A stretch of 55,306 nt of DNA, from NCBI GenBank assembly GCA_022703445.1, contig JAKLDR010000018.1, positions 1 through 55,306 on the forward strand, read 5' to 3'. The notes under the pieces were generated by a model. That model was not told the origin of the DNA and made no database searches. It worked only from the letters and a program-made list of their open reading frames with translations. Position 1 is the stretch's first letter; each line of letters begins with the position of its first letter. The position numbers and the translations under genes are program-made. Positions 16,137 to 24,559 of this stretch are shown here, piece by piece. This stretch comes from Planctomycetota bacterium. GTDB taxonomy: Bacteria; Planctomycetota; SZUA-567; JAKLDR01.

Positions 16137-16720
16137 AGCGGAAGATCGGCGTCAGCGCCAGGATCTGGGCCCGCCGGCTGCTCGGGCTGGGGGATCCGCC
16201 GCGCTCCATCGCCATGGGCGCGGCCCTCGGGGTGCTCATAGCGTTCGGCCCGACCTACGGTCTGCAGCTTCTCCTGGCCATCGGTCTGGCCCTGCTGCTG
16301 CGGGTCAACAAGGCGGCCACGGTGCTGCCCACCTTCCTGGTCAATCCCGTCACCGGCCCGCCGATCTTCGTCCTCCAGTACCTGCTCGGCCGGGCCGTCC
16401 TGGGCGGCGGCACCGAGGCCGAGCGCGAGCACATCCGCCGGCTGGCCGAGGCCCTCGGAGCCATCCGCCTGCACGAGTTCGGCGCCTCGATCCGGGAGGC
16501 CCTGGCCGCCGGTGCCGAGCTGGGCTGGGGCGTGATCTGGGCCGTGCTCGTGGGCATGGCCATCTCGGCCGGAGCGCTGGCGCTGCTGACCTATCCGATC
16601 GTGTTCCGGGGCGTGATTTGGTTCCGCCGGAAGCGCGCCGAGCGCCGGGCGGGTAGCCGGGCGGCCGCAACCCCGGCCGCGGGCGGCAAGCCCCCGGACG
16701 ACGCGGCGAAATCCACTTGA
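16133..16720 (+). CDS. DUF2062 membrane protein
   Basis: The ATG overlaps the glycerate kinase stop by 4 nt. The 195-residue protein has the DUF2062 pattern: P-R-S-I-A-M-G-A-A-L-G-V-L-I-A-F-G-P-T-Y-G near the N-terminus, L-L-R-V-N-K-A-A-T, F-L-V-N-P-V-T-G-P-P-I-F, then a loop and a final hydrophobic helix (~140-165) with a basic, Ala/Gly-rich tail. Three to four membrane helices are likely. The function of the family is not established; some members are linked to cell-envelope glycan genes. Confidence 0.85.
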   Translation: MKRKIGVSARIWARRLLGLGDPPRSIAMGAALGVLIAFGPTYGLQLLLAIGLALLLRVNKAATVLPTFLVNPVTGPPIFVLQYLLGRAVLGGGTEAEREHIRRLAEALGAIRLHEFGASIREALAAGAELGWGVIWAVLVGMAISAGALALLTYPIVFRGVIWFRRKRAERRAGSRAAATPAAGGKPPDDAAKST

Positions 16721-16751
16721 AGGCGGCCGCCGCAGGCTGAAACTGGAGGTT

Positions 16752-16776
16752 GCCAGCCGGTGACCAGGTGGCTGGC
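16752..16776 (+). promoter_or_regulatory. GCCAGCC/GGCTGGC stem-loop between operons
   Basis: A 7-bp perfect stem with an 11-nt loop lies between the DUF2062 and sigma-factor genes. It could terminate the upstream unit. No T-tract follows. Confidence 0.3.
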
Positions 16777-16856
16777 GGCCGGTTTGGCCCCCCTTGCCGG
16801 GCGAGGTTTTTCGGGATTTTGAGGAAACCGGAGTGGGCTCTCTGGAGTCGAAGGGC

Positions 16857-17471
16857 ATGAAGGCGGCGTCCGAGGAAGCCAGGTTGCTGGCGCTGGCCCG
16901 TTCGGGCAGCTCCGAGGCCTTCGACCGGCTGGTGGAGCTGCATCAGGACCGCGTCTACGGCCTGCTCCTGCGGCTGACCGGCTCGGCGGAGGACGCCGAG
17001 GACCTGGCCCAGGAGTGCTTCCTCCGCGCCTGCCGGGCGCTCGACCAGTTTCAGGGGGGATCGGCCTTCTACACCTGGCTGTACCGGATCGCCCTGAATC
17101 TGGCCCGCTCCGGGCACCGCTCGGAGCGCCGGCGCCGCGGAAGGGAGGTCCCCATGGCGGTGCTGGCCGGCGCGGCCGCCCGGCAGGGGGACTCCGGGGA
17201 CGATGGGGACGGGGGCATCGAGATGGCCGCCATCGAGTCCGGGCCCGACGAGCTGGCCGAGAGGCGCGAGATGGTCCGCAAGGTCCAGGAGGCCCTGGAG
17301 GATCTCAGCGGGGACCACCGCGAGGTTGTGGTCCTGCGCGACATCGAGGGCCTGGACTACGAGGAGATCGCCGACCTGGTGGGAGTCAGCCGCGAGGCCG
17401 TCAAGAGCCGGCTGCATCGGGCCAGGGGAGAGCTGGCCACGCGCCTGAGGAGGATGGGCTGTGAGCTGTGA
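16857..17471 (+). CDS. ECF (RpoE-type) RNA polymerase sigma factor
   Basis: The 204-residue protein has region 2 (F-D-R-L-V-E-L-H-Q-D-R-V-Y, then D-A-E-D-L-A-Q-E-C-F-L-R-A, Y-T-W-L-Y-R-I-A-L-N), a charged linker, and region 4 (V-V-L-R-D-I-E-G-L-D-Y-E-E-I-A-D-L, V-S-R-E-A-V-K-S-R-L-H-R-A-R). It directs RNA polymerase to stress or envelope promoters. The ATG at 16857 has GGAG 9 nt upstream; TTG 16794 is an alternative. A GGAAACC (16823) and GTCGAA (16847) 17 bp apart resemble an ECF promoter and would be autoregulatory, but this is weak. It overlaps its probable anti-sigma gene by 11 nt. Confidence 0.92.
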   Translation: MKAASEEARLLALARSGSSEAFDRLVELHQDRVYGLLLRLTGSAEDAEDLAQECFLRACRALDQFQGGSAFYTWLYRIALNLARSGHRSERRRRGREVPMAVLAGAAARQGDSGDDGDGGIEMAAIESGPDELAERREMVRKVQEALEDLSGDHREVVVLRDIEGLDYEEIADLVGVSREAVKSRLHRARGELATRLRRMGCEL

Positions 17472-18996
17472 GCTGATCCGCGCCGAGCTCGACGCCTACC
17501 TTGACGGCGAGCTGGAGGCCGAGCGCGCCGCCGAAGTGGCCGCGCATCTCGCCGGTTGCGCCGACTGCGCCGCCGCGCTTGCCGAGCGCCGGTTGGTGGT
17601 CAGCGCCCTTCAGTCCCTGCCCCGCCCGTCGGCCCCGGCAGGTTTCGCCGAGAAGTTCGTGGTCGCCCGGCAGGCCTGCGTCCCGGCCGGCTTGGCCGCA
17701 TCCGCCGCCGCGGCCGCTCAGCCGCGTCCGCTCTGGCGCCGGCCGTGGCTGGCCGGCTCGGCCGCCGCGGCTGCGGCCGCGCTGCTCCTGACCGTCACCC
17801 TGCTCGGCGCCGGCCGCGGCCCGGGCGCGGTCGACGCCGAGGCCCCCTGCCGGACCGCCCCGCCCTGTGCCAAGGCTGAGGGGCCGGGCCGTGCGCCGGT
17901 TCGGGACGGCGGAGGTTCCCACGCCGGCCGGCACGAGGATCGCGAGCGCAGTGAGCACGATGCCCTCCGCGAACGGGAACAGGAAAGGTTCCACGCAGGC
18001 GTGAAGCGCGAGGCCGACGGGGGCCACACCGATTACCGCAAGTCCGGCGGGACCGGCGAGGTCGCTCCGGGCGCCGTTGCGGCTGTCGTGGCTGACTCGG
18101 CCGCGCCGGCACCTCCGCCCTCCCCGCCCAGGCCGGCCGCCCCGCTGGCCAGCAAGCCTGCCGCCCCCGCCCCCGGTCCCGCTCCAGTGGTACTTCCGCC
18201 CGCGTCCGCCGACGAGGATGCGCTCGCTGACCTGGCGATGGGCCGCCGCGACGGACAGAAGAAGCAGACCGGCGCACCAGCCAAGCTCTCCACGTCCGAA
18301 GGCTTGACCAGGTCGCCTGTCGCGGGCCTAGAGGAAAGCCGGGAGGCCGCTCCGGAGCGCCGCAGCCTGGCTCTGCGGGCCGACGACCCGGAGGTCGCGG
18401 TGCGTCGGCTGGTCGCGATCGCCGAGAACCTGGGCGGTCGCGAGCTGGCCTCGTCCGCCCCTGCCGGTGGCGCCGTCGGGGTGGCCGCCGGTGTCGCCAG
18501 CGAGGGGGCCGTCGCGGGCGCTGAGCAGCCCAAGGTCGCCGGCCTGGCCAAGGGCTTGGACGCCAGCCGCGAGAAGAAACTGAAGGAAGTCGCAGGCAAG
18601 CCCGCCGAGCGCGGTCTCGGATACCTGGAGGCTGCCTCCAGGCGCGCGGTGATCCTGGCCGTGCCGGCCAGCCGCCTGGAGGCCTTCCAGCGGGCGCTGG
18701 CCATCTGGGACGCTTCGTCCCGGAAGGCGGAGGAGGCCGATGACAAGAAGTCGGCGGACGCCTCCGCCGCCGCTCCGGGAGCCTTCGCGTTTACCGTGGA
18801 TCCCCTGGGCGCGGCCGCCGCCGGACCGCGGGCCTGGGGTGGTGCCGGAGCCGGTGCCGGCGGCCCCAAGGGCGACTCCGCCGAGTCCAAGGAGGCCGAG
18901 CGGCTGGTCCTGTTCGTGGTCACGATCGCCGCCGGCCCGGATGCGGAGGCGGCAACCAGGGCCAGGGCCGCCGCCGAGTCCGAGACCGGCAAGTAG
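17461..18996 (+). CDS. Zinc-finger anti-sigma factor with large external domain
   Basis: The 511-residue protein starts at GTG, overlapping the sigma gene by 11 nt. The first ~40 residues are a zf-HC2 anti-sigma domain with H29-x3-C33-x2-C36. A transmembrane helix follows (~96-118). The rest is external, long, and rich in Ala/Pro/Gly, with a folded part around residues 300-400 (D-D-P-E-V-A-V-R-R-L-V-A-I-A and R-A-V-I-L-A-V-P-A-S-R-L-E-A-F). It should hold the ECF sigma at the membrane until an external signal is sensed. A G-rich segment near the end (A-W-G-G-A-G-A-G-A-G-G) is a linker. Typical anti-sigmas are half this length. Confidence 0.85.
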   Translation: MSCELIRAELDAYLDGELEAERAAEVAAHLAGCADCAAALAERRLVVSALQSLPRPSAPAGFAEKFVVARQACVPAGLAASAAAAAQPRPLWRRPWLAGSAAAAAAALLLTVTLLGAGRGPGAVDAEAPCRTAPPCAKAEGPGRAPVRDGGGSHAGRHEDRERSEHDALREREQERFHAGVKREADGGHTDYRKSGGTGEVAPGAVAAVVADSAAPAPPPSPPRPAAPLASKPAAPAPGPAPVVLPPASADEDALADLAMGRRDGQKKQTGAPAKLSTSEGLTRSPVAGLEESREAAPERRSLALRADDPEVAVRRLVAIAENLGGRELASSAPAGGAVGVAAGVASEGAVAGAEQPKVAGLAKGLDASREKKLKEVAGKPAERGLGYLEAASRRAVILAVPASRLEAFQRALAIWDASSRKAEEADDKKSADASAAAPGAFAFTVDPLGAAAAGPRAWGGAGAGAGGPKGDSAESKEAERLVLFVVTIAAGPDAEAATRARAAAESETGK

Positions 18997-19026
18997 CCCG
19001 CACGACCCGCAGCCGATGGCTTGGCT

Positions 19027-19044
19027 CGCCTCCGCCCGGAGGCG
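19027..19044. terminator. Stem-loop between convergent genes
   Basis: CGCCTCCG-CC-CGGAGGCG is an 8-bp perfect stem touching the stop codon of the minus-strand UPF0158 gene. It could stop transcription from both sides. No T-tract is visible. Confidence 0.5.
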
Positions 19045-19563
19045 TTACAGATCCAGTTCCAGCGGTTCGATGCCCAGCAGAATCAGCCAGCGCTTGGCCC
19101 ACTCGCGCTTGTGGCGGGCCTGGTAGCGGTACCAGGCCGCCCTCAGCTGGGGATAGCCGACCAGCAGCTGCTCGAAGAGGCTGCCGCCGTCGTGGGCGTA
19201 GACGGCCATGGCCACCTTCTCGCGGAGCGCCTCGTGCTTGATGGCCTGGGCGAAGCGCACCTTGAGCCGGTGGTCCTCGGTCCAGCGGGCCTCGGGGATG
19301 CGCGCGAAGCCGGCGCCCTTGTCGTCGCGGACCACCGCCTGGGCCAGAGGGGCGTCCTCCAGCTGCCACTCGGGCAGATCGGTGTCCTCGAGCTTCAGTC
19401 CCTTGCGCACGGCGTTGAGCAGCCTGGTGGACAGGGTGATGACCTCGCCGGTCTCCAGGTTGAGGAAGTGGTCGGTCTCGCTGCGGTCCAGGTGGTCCAT
19501 GGCCGCGGCGACCTCGTCGAGGTCGACCGGCAGCCCCCTCAGCGAGTCTGGTGCCTGAGCCAC
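19045..19563 (-). CDS. UPF0158 family protein
   Basis: The ~172-residue protein has the UPF0158 pattern: V-D-L-D-E-V-A-A-A-M-D at the start, T-D-H-F-L-N-L-E-T-G-E-V-I, a charged helical middle, and A-R-H-K-R-E-W-A-K-R-W-L near the end. Function is unknown for the family. I chose the GTG at 19563, preceded by AAGGG at 7 nt; this overlaps the upstream epimerase stop by 25 nt, so the two are probably coupled. Confidence 0.8.
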   Translation of the reverse strand: MAQAPDSLRGLPVDLDEVAAAMDHLDRSETDHFLNLETGEVITLSTRLLNAVRKGLKLEDTDLPEWQLEDAPLAQAVVRDDKGAGFARIPEARWTEDHRLKVRFAQAIKHEALREKVAMAVYAHDGGSLFEQLLVGYPQLRAAWYRYQARHKREWAKRWLILLGIEPLELDL

Positions 19564-20477
19564 TCGCGGACCCTTTCGACGCCTTCCTCCAGGCGAACCT
19601 GCGGCTCCCAGCCCAGCAGCTCCCGGGCGAGGCGGTAGTCGCACTGGAGCTTCATGATTTCGCTCTGCGGGTGGATGTGTTCGACGTGCCGGATCCTCTC
19701 TGCGTCCGGGCAGATCATGGCCGCCAGCTCGTTGACGGTCACGTCGCGGCCCGATCCGGCGTTCAGCACCCGTCCGCGCACCCTGTCGCCCGCCGCGGCC
19801 TCGACCACGAAGCGGGCGCAGTCGGTGGCGTAGAGCAGGTCGCGGGTCTGCCGTCCGGAGCCGTAGATGTCGAGCGTCCTGCCGGCGAGCTCGCGCTGGC
19901 AGAATATGGACACCACCCCGCCCTCTCCGTCGGCGCGCTGGAACGGGCCGTAGGTGTTAAAGGGCCGGACCACCACCACCGGCAGTCCGTAGGCCTGGCC
20001 ATACGACAGGGTCAAGGCCTCCCCGGAGAGCTTGGCCGCGGCGTAGGGGCTGGCCGGGAAGGTAGGGTGCTTCTCGTCTATGGCCCGGTCGAGCGCCCGG
20101 GCGTAGACCATGCAGGTGGACATGAACAGGAACGGCGTTCTCCGCTCCCGGCAGAGCTCCAGCAGCCCGAAGGTGCCGGCCACGTCGGCGTCGAAGGTCT
20201 CGGCCGGGCGGTCGATGGAGTCCTGCACGTTGATCTTGGCCGCCAGGTGCAGCACCAGGTCGACGCCGCGCCCGAGCAGCGCCCCGGCCAGGCGCCGGTC
20301 GCGGATGTCTCCGACCACGAACTCGCGGAAGCCGGAGCGCCCGGCGAACTCGGCGAGGTTCGCCTCGCAGCCCGAGGAGAGATTGTCGAGTACAAGCACA
20401 TCAGCCGAGCGGGAGAGCAGCTCGGCCACGACCCAGCGGCCGATGAACCCGGCGCCGCCGGTGACTAGCGCCCTCAT
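19539..20477 (-). CDS. NAD-dependent sugar epimerase/dehydratase
   Basis: A 312-residue extended short-chain dehydrogenase acting on a nucleotide sugar. It has T-G-G-A-G-F-I-G at the N-terminus, L-D-N-L-S-S-G, L-A-A-K-I-N-V near 82, the S-T-C-M-V-Y segment, Y-A-A-A-K with the catalytic Tyr/Lys, R-P-F-N-T-Y-G-P, and R-D-L-L-Y near 240. These fit the UDP-glucose 4-epimerase/GDP-sugar family; the substrate cannot be fixed. The ATG at 20477 follows AGGGGG. The gene has a ~120-nt leader and its own promoter, and may serve envelope glycan synthesis. Confidence 0.88.
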   Translation of the reverse strand: MRALVTGGAGFIGRWVVAELLSRSADVLVLDNLSSGCEANLAEFAGRSGFREFVVGDIRDRRLAGALLGRGVDLVLHLAAKINVQDSIDRPAETFDADVAGTFGLLELCRERRTPFLFMSTCMVYARALDRAIDEKHPTFPASPYAAAKLSGEALTLSYGQAYGLPVVVVRPFNTYGPFQRADGEGGVVSIFCQRELAGRTLDIYGSGRQTRDLLYATDCARFVVEAAAGDRVRGRVLNAGSGRDVTVNELAAMICPDAERIRHVEHIHPQSEIMKLQCDYRLARELLGWEPQVRLEEGVERVREWLRHQTR

Positions 20478-20606
20478 CGAACCGCCCCCTGGCAGCGGGG
20501 GAAGGCGGGAGAGGAGAACAGCCCGGCAGTCGTCGCTGGTGCGGCTGTGCGGGAGGCTCCCATGCGATGCAATGAGCCCACAGCTGGTCTCCTGCGGTCC
20601 TGCCCA

Positions 20607-20635
20607 AGTATAGTGATCGGGCCGGTCCCGAACAA
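20607..20635 (-). promoter_or_regulatory. Promoter of the epimerase gene
   Basis: On the minus strand TTGTTC (20635-20630) and TATACT (20612-20607) are 17 bp apart. A TTGACA 9 bp further upstream (20649-20644) is too far to pair with this -10. Confidence 0.5.
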
Positions 20636-20649
20636 CCGTCATTTGTCAA

Positions 20650-20870
20650 ACGAAGCCGTTCTGAGCCCGTGCCGAGGCAACGGGGATCCTGATGCCGACC
20701 ACAGCCGGCCTCCGTTAAAAACTCCAGTGACAGAGGGCCATGGCACAGCTAGTTGTTTCATCGGCCTCCAACGGCCGTGCGTGGCTGGAGTGTCACCAGC
20801 ATCCTATCCGGCCAATTATTGGGCCGATACATCTGTCGGGCGGACTCCAAATCCATAAAGAGAGAGTTTC
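20650..20870. other. Intergenic stretch between divergent genes
   Basis: No gene seen. It holds a small stem (CCCGT ... ACGGG, 20666-20684) and lower-GC sequence unlike its surroundings. It may contain the start signals of the regulator gene; I found no convincing -35/-10 pair. Confidence 0.3.
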
Positions 20871-20875
20871 ATAAG

Positions 20876-20930
20876 ACACCTGATGGACCTGTGGTGTAGA
20901 TAATACCGGTAGTACGACCATAATACCAGT
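20876..20930 (+). promoter_or_regulatory. Candidate operator for the GntR/LacI regulator
   Basis: TAATACCGGT (20901-20910) and TAATACCAGT (20921-20930) are direct repeats exactly 20 bp apart, that is two helical turns. The first contains the palindrome TACCGGTA (20904-20911). ACACC (20876-20880) and GGTGT (20893-20897) form a second short inverted pair. This lies 14-68 bp before the regulator start, the expected place for an autoregulatory operator. Confidence 0.5.
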
Positions 20931-20943
20931 TCGGAGGAAGCCG

Positions 20944-22029
20944 ATGCCTGCAGGCCAGACTCTTACTGACAGATTCACCGAACGCCTGCGCGAGGAAATC
21001 GACGCAGGTCGGTGGCGCAACCAGCCGTTGCCGTCGGAGCGCGCCCTCTCGGAGCGCTTCGACATATCGAGAGTGACGGTGCGCAGGGGACTCAAGCAAC
21101 TCTGCGCTGAGCAGCTGGTCGAGGCACAGCCGGGCCGCGGGTACTTCGTCATCGCCAGGGAGCCGAGGCGGGCCGAAGCCGACAGGGCCCGCGCGGTGCT
21201 CTTCGTGCACTGCGACCAGTCCGGCCGGCCGGCCTTGGACAGCCTGCACACCGGCATCGTCAACGGAGCCATCCTCGAGGCCGACAGCCTGGGGCTGGAG
21301 CTATACGTGACCAGCCAGAAGGCCTCGAGCCTGGCCGGATCGCTGGCCGAGCGCTGGGGGCGCGACCTGCGCGGGGTGCTGCTCGACTGGACCAGCCCGG
21401 AACTGGCCGGCATGATGGCCGGCAAGGGCATTCCCTTCGTGCTGGTGGAGAACGATCTTGAAGGGGTTACCGCCACCGCGGTCATCCAGGATAACGCCGG
21501 GGGCATCGCCCTGGCCATGGATCACCTTGCCGAGCGGGGGCACCAGGCGGTGGGGCTGGTGGTCACTGATCAGGAGGCCGTCCACCCGCGGCAGCGACTG
21601 GCTGGCTTCCGGGAGTGGCTGCTGCGCCGCGGCGGACGGTTCAACCCGGCCTGGGTCGCGCGCGCCGCGCTTGACGAGTCAGGCGGGCGCGAAGCGGCTG
21701 CGGCGATCCTCTCCGCGGCCGAGCGGCCCACGGCGCTGGTGGTCGCCCACCGGGAGATGCTCGGCGGCGTGATGGCCGAGCTCTCCGCCCGGGGGCTGCG
21801 CTGTCCCGAGGACGTGTCGCTGGTGGTCTGGGGCGCCCCTGGTTCCGGCGAGCCGGCCGGCGACCTGGCCGGCATCACCTGCGTGGCCTGGGACCGCGAG
21901 GAGATGGGCCGGCTGGCCATGCGCGCCCTGGAGGACCGCATCCGCTCTGGCCGGCCGGAGCGCATGGTGCTGCGCGTCGAGCTGAAGCTCACGGACTGCG
22001 GCAGCGTGGTCGCGCCGCGCGACGTTTGA
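20944..22029 (+). CDS. GntR-type HTH / LacI-type sensor hybrid transcriptional regulator
   Basis: The 361-residue protein joins an N-terminal GntR winged helix (residues ~8-75: L-P-S-E-R-A-L-S-E-R-F, S-R-V-T-V-R-R-G-L, Q-P-G-R-G-Y-F-V) to a LacI/periplasmic-binding-protein-like sensor (~85-361, with G-I-V-N-G-A-I-L-E-A, G-V-L-L-D-W, D-N-A-G-G-I-A-L-A-M-D-H-L, R-L-A-G-F). This is the AraR architecture, in which a sugar or glycoside releases the repressor. GGAGGAA precedes the ATG. Only 12 nt separate it from the first propeller gene, so it heads the cluster and probably controls it. The ligand is unknown. Confidence 0.88.
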   Translation: MPAGQTLTDRFTERLREEIDAGRWRNQPLPSERALSERFDISRVTVRRGLKQLCAEQLVEAQPGRGYFVIAREPRRAEADRARAVLFVHCDQSGRPALDSLHTGIVNGAILEADSLGLELYVTSQKASSLAGSLAERWGRDLRGVLLDWTSPELAGMMAGKGIPFVLVENDLEGVTATAVIQDNAGGIALAMDHLAERGHQAVGLVVTDQEAVHPRQRLAGFREWLLRRGGRFNPAWVARAALDESGGREAAAAILSAAERPTALVVAHREMLGGVMAELSARGLRCPEDVSLVVWGAPGSGEPAGDLAGITCVAWDREEMGRLAMRALEDRIRSGRPERMVLRVELKLTDCGSVVAPRDV

Positions 22030-22041
22030 AGGAGACCGACC

Positions 22042-23343
22042 ATGAGAACGATCGCAGTCATAACCGTGCTCATGACCGGAACGCTGGTGTCCTGCGGGGC
22101 CGCCGAATCTACGACTCCGGTCCAGCCAGCCAAGACCAAGACTGAGAATCCCCTGGCCGGGCTGCCCTCCAAGGCCGAGGGGCCGCACATTGATAAGCTC
22201 AAGGCCCTGGGCGACAACTCCTGGATCAACCTGGGCTGCCCGGCGGCCGACCCCAAGTGGGGCAAGGAGGGGGTGGCCCGCGGGCGCGCCTGGTGCTCGA
22301 AGATGGCCGCCGCGCCGGACCTGGGCGGGGCCTTTTTCTGCGGCACCGGCGTCCACGGCGCGGTCAAGTCCGACGGGCGCTACATGGACGATCTCTGGTT
22401 CTACGACGCCAACGCCCACCGCTGGATCTGCCTCTATCCCGGTGCCAACAAGGAGACCAAGCTGCACCTCGACAAGCACGGCTTCGAGGTGGACGAGGCC
22501 GGCAACCACGTCCCGGTTTCGTACCTCTCGCACGCCTACAACAACACCACCTACAACCCGGACCTCAAGCTCTACCACATCATGTGGACGCAGTGTCCCT
22601 GGTGGGGCAATGCCCTGCCCCAGCGCTGGGAGTGGCTCGATGTCCCCAAGGAGAAGCGCACCTACGGCAACGTCGGCCCGGTCATCCCCCTGACCCGGCA
22701 CCCGCTCCTCTGGGACGTGGCCAAGGGCTGCTGGGAACGCAAGTTCGTCGAGGGGGCCGGCCCCGGCGGGCGCTTCGAGGGGGTGGCCGAGTACATCCCG
22801 TCGCTCAAGAAGACGCTCTACACGCACACCGGCAAGACCTGGCTATATGACTACGCCGCCAACGCCTGGACGGAGGGGCCCAAGGTGCCCGCCGCCGTGG
22901 CCGGCTACGACTCCAACGGCTGCTTCGACCCGAAGCGCGAGCGCATCTGGGTGGTCAAGGGCAAGGGCTTCGCCTTCTACGACGTCAAGATCTCCAAGTG
23001 GGAGGAGATCAAGGCCGAGGGACAGCCCGAGGATCTCGGCGCCACCAACGACGCGCAGCTCTACTTTGACAGCGCCAACGACGTGTTGCTCTGGCACAAG
23101 AGCCACGGCCCCGTCGCGGTCTACGACCCCGGGGCCAACAAGTGGACCGACCTGGGCAACACCGCGCCGGACATCTCCGGCAAGCGCACCATGATGAAGT
23201 TCATGGTCTGGCACGGCTTCTACAGCGCTGAGCACAACGCGCACTTCTTCTATCTTGCCGGGGACAGCGGCAGCGGCGATGCCACCATGCTGGCCTACCG
23301 CTACAAGCGCGCCAAGGACGAGCTGTCCGGGAAAGGCAAGTGA
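22042..23343 (+). CDS. Exported Kelch-like beta-propeller lipoprotein
   Basis: The 433-residue product has a lipoprotein signal ending L-V-S-C (Cys 18). The mature part holds repeated propeller-type blades: D-D-L-W-F-Y-D-A-N-A-H-R-W (~116-128), L-W-D-V-A-K-G-C-W, W-L-Y-D-Y-A-A-N-A-W, F-A-F-Y-D-V-K-I-S-K-W, and V-A-V-Y-D-P-G-A-N-K-W-T. Each ends in an aromatic after a Y-D strand, as in Kelch repeats. No enzyme motif is visible. An AAGGAG is present before the ATG. It is the first structural gene after the regulator and is likely anchored to a membrane facing outward. Confidence 0.82.
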   Translation: MRTIAVITVLMTGTLVSCGAAESTTPVQPAKTKTENPLAGLPSKAEGPHIDKLKALGDNSWINLGCPAADPKWGKEGVARGRAWCSKMAAAPDLGGAFFCGTGVHGAVKSDGRYMDDLWFYDANAHRWICLYPGANKETKLHLDKHGFEVDEAGNHVPVSYLSHAYNNTTYNPDLKLYHIMWTQCPWWGNALPQRWEWLDVPKEKRTYGNVGPVIPLTRHPLLWDVAKGCWERKFVEGAGPGGRFEGVAEYIPSLKKTLYTHTGKTWLYDYAANAWTEGPKVPAAVAGYDSNGCFDPKRERIWVVKGKGFAFYDVKISKWEEIKAEGQPEDLGATNDAQLYFDSANDVLLWHKSHGPVAVYDPGANKWTDLGNTAPDISGKRTMMKFMVWHGFYSAEHNAHFFYLAGDSGSGDATMLAYRYKRAKDELSGKGK

Positions 23344-23344
23344 G

Positions 23345-24544
23345 ATGAGTCTTCGCGCCCTGGTTTCCAGCCTGTACCTGGCCGGCACGCTCGCTACCAC
23401 GGCCGCCGAGCCGGCCGCCCCGGCCGCTCCGGCCGCTCCGGCGGAGGTCCCCGCCAACACCTGGATCAAGGCGGCGGTCGACTGGAAGGCGGCGCTGCCG
23501 GCCGAGATCAAGGATGCCCGCTGGGACACCACCGACGGCTACTCCGACAACATCTGGCGCTCGAAGACCGGCACGGTGATCATCCGCACCGGCATCGCCT
23601 CGAAGAGCGCCGGCTACTCCCCGGGCTTCTACACCAACACCAGCGCCGAGTGGGACCCGCGCACCGACACGGCCAAGTGCCTGGACATCGCCAACTGGAC
23701 CGGCGGATCCTACGGGGGCGGGGCGCTGCTCGCCGCCTACAAGGACCACCCCACCCCGACGCCGCGGCACACCTACGACGGCATCTGCTACGTCGAGGGG
23801 GAGGACGCGCTCTACATGATGCTCGGGGCCAACTGGCGCATCGGCTCCAACGCCACCGAGGAGGCCAAGGCCGAGCTGGCCAAGGACGGCGAGCGCACCT
23901 GGAAGTACTCCTTCGAGACCAAGCGCTGGACCTGCATCGAGGACAACGTCTGGAAGCTCAACAAGTGCTCGCCCTACGAAAACCACATGACCCACTGGGC
24001 GGCCGGCGGCAAGCTCATCTTCCTGAACGACGGCGGCAACTTCTACGCCGAGTTCGACCTCAAGGCCCAGAAGTGGGCCAAGGCCGACTTGAAGAACAAG
24101 TGCCCGATGAGCCTGTACAACGCGCGCTCGACCTGGGACTCGAAGCGCAGCCTCTGGGTCCTGCGCCTGGGCGCGAACCTCTGCACCTTCGACCCGGCCA
24201 AGCGCGAGTTCGCGGCGCTTCCCAAGCCCTGGGACATCGCTCCTCCGGCCAAGGACGACAAGAGCGCCAAGCCCGACCCGCGCCTGGGCGGCAAGGGCGT
24301 CTGCTACATCCCGAAGCACGACGCGTATCTCATCACCGGCCCGACCGGCGACGACACCATGGTCTACCGGGTCGCCGACGGCAAGTGGGAGAGCGTCAAG
24401 GGCGGCGCGGCCGCGCTGCCCAACGGCTACTGCCAGTACAGCCCGGAGCTGGACCTGGTGGTCATGAACTACCAGCTGGACTGCTTCAGGTTCCGCTACG
24501 TGCCGGCCGGGGCCGGCGAAGCCGGTGAGAAGGTGAAGAAGTAG
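23345..24544 (+). CDS. Exported beta-propeller protein, family B copy 1
   Basis: The 399-residue protein has an N-terminal signal sequence (S-L-R-A-L-V-S-S-L-Y-L-A-G-T) and an Ala/Pro linker. The mature region is closely paralogous to the gene at 33888. Shared elements include A-R-W-D-T, K-T-G-T-V-x-I-R-T-G-I, Y-T-N-T, A-E-W-D, H-P-T-P-x-P-R-H-T-Y-D-G-I-C-Y-V-E, E-N-H-M-x-H-W, and F-R-Y-V-P at the end. Blade-like strands suggest a Kelch-type propeller. The start is 2 nt after the previous stop, so it is in the same operon. Signal peptide and N-terminus differ from copy 2. Confidence 0.82.
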   Translation: MSLRALVSSLYLAGTLATTAAEPAAPAAPAAPAEVPANTWIKAAVDWKAALPAEIKDARWDTTDGYSDNIWRSKTGTVIIRTGIASKSAGYSPGFYTNTSAEWDPRTDTAKCLDIANWTGGSYGGGALLAAYKDHPTPTPRHTYDGICYVEGEDALYMMLGANWRIGSNATEEAKAELAKDGERTWKYSFETKRWTCIEDNVWKLNKCSPYENHMTHWAAGGKLIFLNDGGNFYAEFDLKAQKWAKADLKNKCPMSLYNARSTWDSKRSLWVLRLGANLCTFDPAKREFAALPKPWDIAPPAKDDKSAKPDPRLGGKGVCYIPKHDAYLITGPTGDDTMVYRVADGKWESVKGGAAALPNGYCQYSPELDLVVMNYQLDCFRFRYVPAGAGEAGEKVKK

Positions 24545-24559
24545 GGAGGAGGCCAGGCC

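Noticed and set aside
16823..16852. ECF-type promoter (GGAAACC, 17 bp, GTCGAA) before the sigma gene
   Set aside because: It fits only loosely and lies too close to the ATG with a good Shine-Dalgarno; noted in the gene entry but not listed as a feature.
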